In this document: positions 1 to 6,611 of the stretch, piece by piece
Layout: each line of letters begins with the position of its first letter
How positions within the stretch are numbered: position 1 is the stretch's first letter
Assembly (NCBI GenBank): GCA_027001525.1
Contig: JALTMR010000561.1
Location: 1 to 9,145, forward strand
Length of the DNA stretch: 9,145 bases
DNA from: Gammaproteobacteria bacterium
GTDB lineage: Bacteria; Pseudomonadota; Gammaproteobacteria; Tenderiales; Tenderiaceae
Reading direction: 5' to 3'
Translations under genes and position numbers: made by a program
Notes under the pieces: model-generated
Told to the model about the DNA's origin: nothing
Database searches by the model: none
The model's input: the letters and a program-made list of their open reading frames with translations, nothing else

Positions 1-330
1 GCCGTTAATGCAGCAGTCGATGTTTTTTACCGCAAAGTACTGGCGGACGACCGCATCAACATGTTCTTCGAAGGCGTTGACATGGAAAAGCAGGCAGGCA
101 AGCAAAAAGCTTTCTTGACGATGGCCCTGGGTGGTCCTCACAATTACAGCGGCAAAGACATGCGCGATGGCCACAAACACCTGGTCGACAAGGGGTTGAA
201 TGACTCCCACTTCGATGCTGTCATGGAGAACCTGGGCGCGACACTGAAAGAGCTGGGTGTGCCTGATGATCTGATTGCCGAGGCCGCCGCCATCGCAGAA
301 TCAACGCGCAATGACGTACTAAACAAATAA
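1..330 (+). CDS. Group I truncated haemoglobin (trHbN-like), 5' end missing
   Basis: This is the C-terminal part (109 codons visible) of a 2-on-2 globin. The frame is open at base 1, so roughly the first 25 residues lie outside the window. The sequence shows the helix-B segment with Phe-Tyr (Tyr codon 28-30, the expected TyrB10 ligand-stabilising residue), a D-x-R-x-N-x-F-F stretch at the B/C corner, the A-L-G-G-P loop typical of group I, and a Met-Arg-Asp-Gly-His segment. In that segment the His codon at 172-174 aligns with the proximal haem-ligating HisF8. The C-terminal helices (H-F-D-A-V, then L-G-A-T-L) also fit the family. Group I proteins such as Mycobacterium TrHbN oxidise NO to nitrate in the cytoplasm and need a reductase to re-reduce the haem. 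The reductase gene starts 20 bases downstream. Oxygen or NO binding is known for the family; NO dioxygenase activity here is inferred. Confidence 0.93.
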   Translation, partial: AVNAAVDVFYRKVLADDRINMFFEGVDMEKQAGKQKAFLTMALGGPHNYSGKDMRDGHKHLVDKGLNDSHFDAVMENLGATLKELGVPDDLIAEAAAIAESTRNDVLNK

Positions 331-350
331 GACGGAACCCAAACCACACC

Positions 351-1319
351 ATGACCACGATTAAATTTTCCGACAAGCAATATGCATGTGATACAGACGA
401 AACTGTATTGGACTGTTTAAGCCGTCATGGTGTGGATATCCCCTCATCCTGTCGTAGCGGTGTCTGCCAGACCTGCCTGATGCGGGCCACCGAGGGGACG
501 CCACCACAAGATTCGCAACAGGGGCTGCGCCCCACACTGCAGCAACAGGGCTATTTTCTCGCCTGTGTCTGCAAACCGACACAAGACCTCCAGGTTGCTC
601 TACCCGATGACAGTGCCATGCCCAAAGTGTGTGCAGTGGTCAGCGAAAAAACCGATCTAAAAGAGGGAATCATGCGCCTGAGGCTCAAACCCGAGAGCCC
701 GATCAAATATCAGCCCGGGCAATTTATCAACATCCACGAACAGGGCATCAGCCGTAGCTACTCTATCGCCAGCCTCGCCGACGAGGGTTACATCGAACTC
801 CACATCGAGCAAGTGGCCGATGGCAAGATGAGTACCTGGCTGCACAATGAACTCGCCGTGGGCGAACAGATTATTATCGACGGCCCCCACGGTAACTGTT
901 TCTATCTGAACGACAAGCCGCAGCAGAACATGCTGCTGATCGGCACCGGCACCGGCCTGGCACCCCTGTGGGGAATCGCCCGCGATGCCCTCGCCCAGGG
1001 CCACACGGGTGAAATACACCTCTATCACGGTAGCCGCACCACCGACAAACTTTATCTCGTCGATGAACTCAAGGCTTTGGCAGACGCGCACAGCAACTTT
1101 TTCTACACGCCGTGCCTGTCAGGCAGCGATGTACCGGAAGGATTCAGTGCCGGCCGAGCCAATGAGGTAGCACTTAAAGCGCAGGAGAAACTCAGCCAGT
1201 GGCGGGTATTCCTTTGCGGCCACCCCACCATGGTAGCGGAAACGAAAAAGAAGGCTTTTCTGGCAGGTGCGTCATTCCAGGAGATACTGGCAGATCCTTT
1301 CGAATTTGCCAGCCAGTAA
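351..1319 (+). CDS. 2Fe-2S/FAD/NAD(P)H oxidoreductase (ferredoxin-reductase fusion)
   Basis: A 322-residue one-chain electron-transfer protein of the type that serves oxygenases (phenol-hydroxylase reductase, AscD-like). Residues 1-90 form a plant-type ferredoxin domain whose cluster cysteines are C34, C39, C42 and C72. Residues about 92-190 are the FAD-binding barrel with the R-S-Y-S motif at 135-138. Residues about 191-322 are the NAD(P)-binding domain with G-T-G-T-G-L-A-P at 198-205, the C-G-H-P motif at 289-292, and a terminal D-P-F-E-F-A at 315-320. No signal peptide or membrane segment is seen, so it is cytoplasmic. The ATG at 351 lies 20 bases after the globin stop, and the intervening bases lack a good Shine-Dalgarno sequence, which suggests coupled translation from the globin message. 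The likely job is NAD(P)H-driven re-reduction of the upstream haemoglobin. An alternative partner oxygenase encoded elsewhere cannot be excluded. Confidence 0.93.
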   Translation: MTTIKFSDKQYACDTDETVLDCLSRHGVDIPSSCRSGVCQTCLMRATEGTPPQDSQQGLRPTLQQQGYFLACVCKPTQDLQVALPDDSAMPKVCAVVSEKTDLKEGIMRLRLKPESPIKYQPGQFINIHEQGISRSYSIASLADEGYIELHIEQVADGKMSTWLHNELAVGEQIIIDGPHGNCFYLNDKPQQNMLLIGTGTGLAPLWGIARDALAQGHTGEIHLYHGSRTTDKLYLVDELKALADAHSNFFYTPCLSGSDVPEGFSAGRANEVALKAQEKLSQWRVFLCGHPTMVAETKKKAFLAGASFQEILADPFEFASQ

Positions 1320-1354
1320 CATTTCCCTCCCCCCGCAGCAAATACCCTGCAAAC

Positions 1355-1372
1355 AGCCACCTGACAGTGGCT
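1355..1372. terminator. Possible hairpin between convergent genes
   Basis: In the 56-base gap between the convergent reductase and HPP-CBS genes, AGCCAC (1355-1360) and GTGGCT (1367-1372) can pair over a six-base loop. It is followed by a short pyrimidine run (CTCTT) on the plus strand. The stem is short and neither side has a true T-run, so a terminator role rests mainly on position. Confidence 0.3.
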
Positions 1373-1375
1373 CTC

Positions 1376-2536
1376 TTAACGCAGCCCCTCGTGATCGTGC
1401 AGCGCCTGCATGACATCGTAGCGGGTAATCATGCCAATGAGACGTTTCTCGTCATTCACTACCGGCAGGTGGTGAATGCCTCGTTCAGCAAAGATAGGGA
1501 CGAGGGAGAGGATATGCGTCTCTTCCGATACCGTCATCGCCGGTGAAGTCATCACTTGCCCCACCACCTCTGCTTTATCCGAAGTCAACGCGGTGGTGCG
1601 CTTGATCAACTGCATCAGGCGTTCATGAATCGCCCCATCACCACTAAACCCATGCGCTTCCTTAACGAAATCATTCACCGTCACAATGCCCACCACCCGC
1701 TTGGCCCGATCCACCACGGGCAGACTTTTAATTTTGTGTTTGTGCATCAGGGCCCAGGCCTCGCCAAGGGGCGTGCCAAACTCGGCACTGAGCACGGGGT
1801 GCGTCATGATGTCCCGGCAATGGATAAACCCCATGCGCCGCTTTTTCGATTCCAGCGCCGCCAGCGCATAGATTTTACTTAAATCCCCCTGGGAGATATC
1901 GATGTAGGTCTTCATCTGCGCCAGCGCCGCCTTTAGGTCCTCCTGATCAAACGCCGAGGCGGTGATATCGAGGTCGGCCTGCTGCTGTTTCGTCGGCACG
2001 GCCAGGCCAACAGGGTAGCGCCGCCCTGGCGTCAAATTCACCACCACCAGAACAGTGGCAAGCATCAGCGCCACGTTCACGGCCACAGGCATCAACACAA
2101 ACTGGTAACCCAAATCACGCACACTGTCGCCCCCCAATACCGCCAGCAAAGCCACCGCACCGCCCGGCGGGTGAAGACAGCGCAGCAGCAACATAGACAA
2201 AATAGCCAGGGAGATCGCCAGCGCTGCCGCCAGGGCCAGGTCATCCAGCAGATAGGCACACGTCACCCCCACCGTTGCCGACACCAGATGCCCTCCCACG
2301 AAAGGCCAGGGCTGGGCCAGCGGACTGTGAGGCGCCGCATAAAAAAGCACGGTTGCAGCCCCCATGGAGGCCACCAGAAAAAGACTGGCATCACCGATAT
2401 AGAACCGGCTCACCCACGCCACGGCAACCATCCCCAGGCCTGCCCCGAGCGCAGAAAAAAGAATCTCCCTGGGAGGCAGTTTCGGCGCGGCATCTCCGAG
2501 CCAGAAACGTCCAATTTTTCGCAATATATCCGTCAT
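1376..2536 (-). CDS. HPP-family integral membrane protein with two CBS domains
   Basis: A 386-residue protein with an N-terminal membrane domain and a C-terminal sensory module. Hydrophobic segments lie at about 25-43, 50-68, 80-97, 100-118 and 145-167. Between the fourth and fifth is the family signature C-L-H-P-P-G-G-A (HPP at 122-124). A charged linker (about 170-235) leads to two CBS domains, at about 242-300 (opening D-I-M-T-H-P-V) and 327-383 (opening V-M-T-S-P-A). Paired CBS domains usually bind adenine nucleotides and gate transporters or enzymes. From memory, HPP proteins of cyanobacteria and chloroplasts have been linked to nitrite uptake; bacterial HPP-CBS proteins are mostly uncharacterised. 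The ATG at 2536 has a GAGAG purine stretch just upstream on the minus strand. It runs convergently towards the haemoglobin/reductase pair and divergently from the ATPase gene. The substrate is not determinable from sequence. Confidence 0.92.
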   Translation of the reverse strand: MTDILRKIGRFWLGDAAPKLPPREILFSALGAGLGMVAVAWVSRFYIGDASLFLVASMGAATVLFYAAPHSPLAQPWPFVGGHLVSATVGVTCAYLLDDLALAAALAISLAILSMLLLRCLHPPGGAVALLAVLGGDSVRDLGYQFVLMPVAVNVALMLATVLVVVNLTPGRRYPVGLAVPTKQQQADLDITASAFDQEDLKAALAQMKTYIDISQGDLSKIYALAALESKKRRMGFIHCRDIMTHPVLSAEFGTPLGEAWALMHKHKIKSLPVVDRAKRVVGIVTVNDFVKEAHGFSGDGAIHERLMQLIKRTTALTSDKAEVVGQVMTSPAMTVSEETHILSLVPIFAERGIHHLPVVNDEKRLIGMITRYDVMQALHDHEGLR

Positions 2537-2739
2537 GCTCTCTCACATATAAACACAGCGACACCACCAGACCCCGGTGCCGCACGCCATCTTAAAGGTA
2601 CATATTCAACATAGCTTATAACGTCCCTCGGCCAGTATGCCTAAATTCCCGTCCTGGGCGGTCGATATGCTCTGTGCCAAATAGACAAATGGATCGATCA
2701 ACCCGGCTCTCCGAAAAAGGATTTCCAAAGGAATGACGC
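2537..2739. promoter_or_regulatory. Divergent intergenic region (HPP-CBS / secretion ATPase)
   Basis: These 203 bases separate two divergently transcribed genes, so promoters in both directions are expected here. The central part is AT-richer than its surroundings (TATAAC at 2617-2622 and nearby ATATTC, TAAATT), which gives several -10-like hexamers. None is paired with a convincing -35 at 16-18 bases. No coding potential is seen. The region is called by context; no individual promoter is assigned. Confidence 0.4.
2727..2732 (+). promoter_or_regulatory. Ribosome binding site fixing the ATPase start
   Basis: AAAGGA lies seven bases before the ATG at 2740, an ideal spacing. It supports this start over the next in-frame Met codon (codon 12). 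A second AAAGG (2715-2719) lies further upstream. Confidence 0.7.
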
Positions 2740-5154
2740 ATGGCTAATGCAATCGCACTTCCGACGCCTCCCATGACCGCCCCCCAAAGCTCACCCATTC
2801 AGGCGGGTGCGCCGGTCAGCCTGTTCATGTCCAACGGCCAGAAACTGGAAGGTGAGTTGATTGCGTTCGACAACCAGAACAACCTCATCAGCATTACCCG
2901 CAAGGGGCATAGCCAAAGCATCGACTTCGACATGGGCGACATCAAGGCGATGCAGCTCAACACCCCCTCGGCCTGGATACCAGACTACTCCCTGCAAAAG
3001 CAGGACAGCAGTGCAATCGACACACCTAATCCCTGCCAACCGTTTGTTATCGAATTCCAGGACCACTCCAAACTCCAAGGAGAGACCTTTGGCTCGCGGG
3101 TGGACAGCTGCGGACTCCACCTCTTTAAAAAATGCGCCGACAGTCAATATATCCACATATTCATTCCCCACGGAGCGATTGGGAAGCAGAGTATCGGCGA
3201 GCCACTGGGAGATATCTTAGTCCAAGAAGACAGCGTTAGCCGCGAGGCGGTGGAAAACGCTGCCGAGGAGCAGACGCAGACCCGGGGCAAACCACTGGGG
3301 GACTATCTCGTCGGCCAGAAGGTCGTCAACGCCAAGCAGCTGGCAGAGGCATTACAGCGCCAGAAGGCGATGCCGCAAATGCGTTTGGGGGAAATACTCA
3401 CCAGCGAAAAAATGATCAGTGAGGCGCAGCTCGAAGAGGCACTGGAAGAGCAAAAGACAAAACGCAAAATGCCACTGGGTGAAATTCTGGTGAGCAAGAA
3501 GCTGGTCTCCCGACCGCAGATTCAGCAAGCGCTGGCAAAAAAAGTGGGCATTCCCTTCGTCCATATCAAGGAATTCCAGATTCTGCCCGCCACCATCCAG
3601 CTCGTGCCGGAGGATCTGGTCTTTGATCACCGCGTCGTCCCGCTTTACGAATTCTCAGACAAACTCGCCATCGCCATGGAGAACCCGCTCGATTTCAAGG
3701 CGCTGGAGAATTTACAGTTTCGCACCAACAAATACATCGAGCCGGTCATGGCCACCGCCGAGGATATCGATGCCGCCATCCACATGTACTACAAGACCGA
3801 TGCCGGCGTGCTCGATGACATCGAAGAGGAGGAAGAGGAGGCCGCCGCCGCGCTGGACGAAAGCCCCCTCTCTAAATCTGAATCGGAACTGGCTGACAAC
3901 ATCGTCGTTAAACTGATCAATAAAATCATTCTCGACGCTCATCAGCAGGGCGTCTCCGATATTCACATTGAGCCCTTTCCCGGCAAGGCCAAGACGGTGG
4001 TGCGTTTTCGCAAGGACGGCACCCTGATCAAATACCACGAATTCCCCGCCCAATACCGCAACCCGCTGATCTCTCGTATCAAGATCATGGCCAAGCTGGA
4101 CATCTCCGAGAAGCGTAAACCTCAGGATGGCAAGATCAGCTTTAAAAAGTTTGGCCCGGCCAACATCGAGCTGCGGGTAGCCACCATTCCCACCGCCGGC
4201 GACACGGAAGACGTGGTGATGCGGATACTGGCCAGCAGCAAGGCGCTGCCTATCGACGGCATCGGGCTAAGCGAGCACAACCTGAAACAGCTCCTTGACG
4301 CGGTCACCAAGCCCTATGGCCTGTTTCTGGTCTGCGGCCCTACCGGCTCGGGCAAAACCACCACATTGCACTCCATCCTCGGCCATTTGAATAATGCTGA
4401 AAGCAAAATATGGACGGCGGAAGACCCGGTGGAGATTACCCAGCGAGGGCTGCGCCAGGTGCAGGTCAATCCCAAGATCGGCCTCTCCTTTGCCGCCGCC
4501 ATGCGCGCCTTTTTGCGGGCGGATCCCGACATCATCATGGTCGGAGAGATGCGCGATGAGGAGACCACCAGCATGGGCGTAGAGGCCTCACTCACCGGCC
4601 ACCTGGTCTTCTCCACCCTGCACACCAACTCGGCGGTGGAGAGCATCACCCGCCTGCTCGACATGGGCATGGACCCGTTTAACTTTGCCGACGCGCTGCT
4701 TGGAATTCTGGCCCAGCGACTGGGCAAATCCCTCTGCAGCAGCTGCAAAGAGGCGTACCATCCCGATGACAAAGAGATCACCCAATTGGCGCGAGACTAC
4801 TGCGCCGAGCATCTGCTGGGGGTGGAGAATGAGGAAGAGGCGACAGCTTATGTGGCCGATCAGATAGCGCAGTGGAAAACCGCCTTTGCCGACGAGAACG
4901 GGAAATTTACGCTACACAGACCCGTCGGCTGCGTCGAATGCAATGACACCGGGTATCGCGGCCGCTTCGGTCTGCACGAGCTGCTGGTCGCCTCCCCCCA
5001 GGTAAAACATCTCATTTTGGAGAAGGCGCAGGTGCCCGTCATCCAGGCGGCGGCGAACAAGGAGGGGCTGCGCACCCTGAAACAGGACGGCATCGAAAAA
5101 GTGCTGCAGGGGCTGACAGACTATCCGCAGATCAGAAAGGTCTGCATCAAATAA
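2740..5154 (+). CDS. GspE/PilB/MshE-type ATPase with extended N-terminus
   Basis: An 804-residue secretion/pilus assembly ATPase; typical GspE and PilB/MshE proteins are about 500-580 residues. In order: two small beta-rich segments (about 26-73 and 102-149), four 30-residue MshEN-type repeats (154-273), the usual T2SSE N-domain continuation (to about 350), an acidic linker (about 359-375), then the hexameric ATPase core. The core is complete: Walker A G-P-T-G-S-G-K-T-T at 533-541 (K539), Asp box A-E-D-P-V-E at 560-565, Walker B D-P-D-I-I-M-V-G-E at 595-603 (E603), and His box H-L-V-F-S-T-L-H-T-N at 621-630. The zinc tetracysteine C666, C669, C731 and C734 is also present, as in GspE/PilB. 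Such proteins power pilin or pseudopilin polymerisation at the inner membrane. No pilin, platform or secretin gene is nearby, so the machine it drives is unknown. The MshEN-like repeats suggest regulation by c-di-GMP (inference). Confidence 0.93.
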   Translation: MANAIALPTPPMTAPQSSPIQAGAPVSLFMSNGQKLEGELIAFDNQNNLISITRKGHSQSIDFDMGDIKAMQLNTPSAWIPDYSLQKQDSSAIDTPNPCQPFVIEFQDHSKLQGETFGSRVDSCGLHLFKKCADSQYIHIFIPHGAIGKQSIGEPLGDILVQEDSVSREAVENAAEEQTQTRGKPLGDYLVGQKVVNAKQLAEALQRQKAMPQMRLGEILTSEKMISEAQLEEALEEQKTKRKMPLGEILVSKKLVSRPQIQQALAKKVGIPFVHIKEFQILPATIQLVPEDLVFDHRVVPLYEFSDKLAIAMENPLDFKALENLQFRTNKYIEPVMATAEDIDAAIHMYYKTDAGVLDDIEEEEEEAAAALDESPLSKSESELADNIVVKLINKIILDAHQQGVSDIHIEPFPGKAKTVVRFRKDGTLIKYHEFPAQYRNPLISRIKIMAKLDISEKRKPQDGKISFKKFGPANIELRVATIPTAGDTEDVVMRILASSKALPIDGIGLSEHNLKQLLDAVTKPYGLFLVCGPTGSGKTTTLHSILGHLNNAESKIWTAEDPVEITQRGLRQVQVNPKIGLSFAAAMRAFLRADPDIIMVGEMRDEETTSMGVEASLTGHLVFSTLHTNSAVESITRLLDMGMDPFNFADALLGILAQRLGKSLCSSCKEAYHPDDKEITQLARDYCAEHLLGVENEEEATAYVADQIAQWKTAFADENGKFTLHRPVGCVECNDTGYRGRFGLHELLVASPQVKHLILEKAQVPVIQAAANKEGLRTLKQDGIEKVLQGLTDYPQIRKVCIK
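2815..3186 (+). repeat. Two tandem beta-barrel-like segments in the ATPase N-terminus
   Basis: Protein residues about 26-73 and 102-149 share a pattern: two or three hydrophobic residues alternating with polar ones, N/D-x-x-K-L-[EQ]-G-E (K35-L-E-G-E39 and K111-L-Q-G-E115), then a strand (49-53; 125-129) and a final Ile-containing strand. The offset is 76 residues up to the middle, with a small indel near the end. The first copy resembles the Sm1 motif of Hfq. A duplicated small beta barrel is inferred from the pattern; identity to a named family is uncertain, and an uncharacterised DUF is an alternative. Confidence 0.45.
3199..3558 (+). repeat. Four 30-residue MshEN-type motif repeats
   Basis: The motif [PR]-L-G-[DE]-x-L begins at residues 155, 185, 215 and 245 of the ATPase, an exact 30-residue (90-base) period. 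The copies share Leu at 160/190/220/250, Ala at 174/204/234/264 and Gln at 178/208/238 (Lys at 268). This follows the 24-residue MshEN c-di-GMP binding motif (R-L-G-x-x-L ... L-x-x-x-L-x-x-Q). Only the third copy has the canonical R-L-G; the others have P-L-G. Standard MshEN domains have two copies. Confidence 0.85.
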
Positions 5155-5200
5155 CTGCTGCCGAAACGAACGAGACGGGGAGCGGGGATAAGCTGCTGAG

Positions 5201-5746
5201 TTACTCGGGCAGATTGCCGATAGGCACCACAAACCCCACCCCCATCAGCCAGTCACTGCGGCTGCCTGCGTCACTGCTCTCCAGGCGGTAGCGAATGTCA
5301 CTGCGCATGCTGATGCGCTCATCAAAACGGTAGACGAGTCCCCAGCCGACATTGCTCATCACATTGGTCACCGCGTCATTATTCAGGGTGCTGCGGATCA
5401 GGCCCGCCCCCAACACGACAAAATGGGCCATGCGATCCTGGCGACGATAGAAATAGAGGCCATCCAACAGCCCCCCTCCGATACTCAAATCCCCGTTGCT
5501 GCTGGCGTATGCGCCACCAAACAGGGAAAACTCCGCCACCAGGGATTGCATCAGAGGGATACCGGTACTGAATTTCATCCCCAGCCCGTTGTCTGCACCG
5601 CGCGCCTTGTCGATGAGGTCATAGGAGATGGAGGGTGCGATATAGATGCGCGAATCGCCCGCTGCCGTCTGCGCCTGCGCTGCACCAGCGATAACAAAAA
5701 ACAAAAATGGCAGCGTAAGCCGCGCTAACCACGAGATCCGTTTCAT
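5201..5746 (-). CDS. Small outer-membrane beta-barrel protein, hypothetical
   Basis: A 181-residue exported protein. It begins M-K-R, then a hydrophobic core and an A-Q-A-Q cleavage region about 26 residues in, a good Sec signal peptide. The mature part alternates polar and hydrophobic residues with aromatic girdle residues and Gly-rich strands (I-Y-I-A-P-S-I-S-Y near the start, V-G-W-G-L-V-Y-R-F and I-R-Y-R-L-E-S later). It ends in a last strand V-G-F-V-V-P-I-G. This is the look of an eight-stranded OmpA/OmpW-like barrel. It ends N-L-P-E instead of the aromatic residue usual at the end of such barrels. The start was chosen at 5746 because a strong Shine-Dalgarno sequence precedes it; a Met codon six codons upstream (5764) would put that site inside the gene. 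It follows the DUF455 gene by 37 bases on the same strand and converges on the ATPase gene. Specific function is unknown. Confidence 0.8.
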   Translation of the reverse strand: MKRISWLARLTLPFLFFVIAGAAQAQTAAGDSRIYIAPSISYDLIDKARGADNGLGMKFSTGIPLMQSLVAEFSLFGGAYASSNGDLSIGGGLLDGLYFYRRQDRMAHFVVLGAGLIRSTLNNDAVTNVMSNVGWGLVYRFDERISMRSDIRYRLESSDAGSRSDWLMGVGFVVPIGNLPE

Positions 5747-5749
5747 ACT

Positions 5750-5757
5750 CTCCCCCT
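5750..5757 (-). promoter_or_regulatory. Ribosome binding site fixing the barrel-protein start
   Basis: On the minus strand the purine block AGGGGGAG ends three bases before the ATG at 5746. It supports this Met, which also begins a normal M-K-R signal peptide, over the in-frame ATG at 5764. Confidence 0.7.
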
Positions 5758-5783
5758 TAGCCATTTTGCGGGCCGATCAACAG

Positions 5784-6605
5784 TCAACCCCCGCCACCTG
5801 CCAGTGATTCCAGCGCGCGTAGCTCCGCCGCCGAAAAGCCCGCCTTCATACGCGCCTCAACATGGAACGGCCCACGCAGCTCGCCCTCATAGTACTCCTG
5901 AATCAGGTTGCGAAAGGTGGTTTCCATATCCAGCCCCCGCCTCTCGCACTCGTAGGCAAACCAGCGTGAGCCGATGGCCACATGCCCCACTTCATCGGTC
6001 AAAATCACCTCGAGACAGGCCACCGTCTGCTCGTCCCCCACGCTACGCAGGCGCTTCATGATGGCGGGGGTGACATCCAGGCCCCGGGCCTCCAGCACGC
6101 GCGGCACCAGAGCCATGCGCACCATGAGGTCAAAGGCGGTCTTGCGCGCCATCTCCCACAGGCCATTATGGGCCGGGAAATCACCGTATTCGTGCCCCCT
6201 GTCCCGCAGGCGATCACGCAACAGGCCAAAGTGATAAGCCTCCTCATCGGCCACCCGAATCCAGTCGCCGTAAAAGGCGGTGGGCATATCACGAAAACGA
6301 TAGACCGCATCCCAGGCCAGATCGATGGCGTTGAATTCAATATGGGCCAGGGCGTGAATCAGGTGAAGCCGCCCGGCCTCCGAGCCCAGGCCACGCTTCG
6401 GCACGTTGCCCGGTTTAACCAGTGCCGGCTTCGGCGGCCGGCCGGGCTGACCGATGGGCAGGGGGGGCGCGTCGCTGGCCGTCTTGAGCAGACCGTCCCG
6501 CCAGGCCTGGGCGGCCACCTGAGTAAGGCGCAGCTTTTCATCCACCTCAACAGCAGCCAAACAGGCCTCGGCAGCCTCAAATACACTGCGCCAGGCGTCG
6601 CTCAC
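5784..6605 (-). CDS. DUF455 ferritin-like diiron protein
   Basis: A 273-residue soluble protein of the DUF455 branch of the ferritin-like superfamily. It has the carboxylate/histidine pattern of a diiron four-helix bundle: E90 (in H-I-E-F-N), E122 with H125 (E-E-A-Y-H), E172 (V-L-E-A-R-G) and E205 with H208 (D-E-V-G-H). The segment around 84-128 (H-A-L-A-H-I-E, D-L-A-W-D-A, F-Y-G-D-W) is the most recognisable part of the family. The N-terminal 70 residues form a helical piece and a Pro-rich linker. The start codon is GTG, six bases after the purF stop, with no visible Shine-Dalgarno sequence, so it is probably translated by coupling to purF. Biochemical function of DUF455 is not established; related ferritin-like enzymes include the tRNA hydroxylase MiaE. 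An oxidase, hydroxylase or iron role is inference. Confidence 0.9.
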   Translation of the reverse strand: MSDAWRSVFEAAEACLAAVEVDEKLRLTQVAAQAWRDGLLKTASDAPPLPIGQPGRPPKPALVKPGNVPKRGLGSEAGRLHLIHALAHIEFNAIDLAWDAVYRFRDMPTAFYGDWIRVADEEAYHFGLLRDRLRDRGHEYGDFPAHNGLWEMARKTAFDLMVRMALVPRVLEARGLDVTPAIMKRLRSVGDEQTVACLEVILTDEVGHVAIGSRWFAYECERRGLDMETTFRNLIQEYYEGELRGPFHVEARMKAGFSAAELRALESLAGGGG

Positions 6606-6611
6606 GGCGGG

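Noticed and set aside
2655..2672. Sigma-54-like GG...GC pair in the divergent intergenic region (TGGGCG then ATGCT)
   Set aside because: The spacing between the GG and GC is one base too long for a -24/-12 promoter and the flanking bases fit poorly.
5155..5200. Terminator between the convergent ATPase and barrel genes
   Set aside because: Only a distant, bulged CTGCCGA/TCGGGCAG complementarity was found, with no compact stem or T-run.
5747..5764. Upstream Met start for the outer-membrane barrel gene
   Set aside because: It would add M-A-K-G-E-S before a normal signal peptide and would bury the strong ribosome binding site within the coding sequence.
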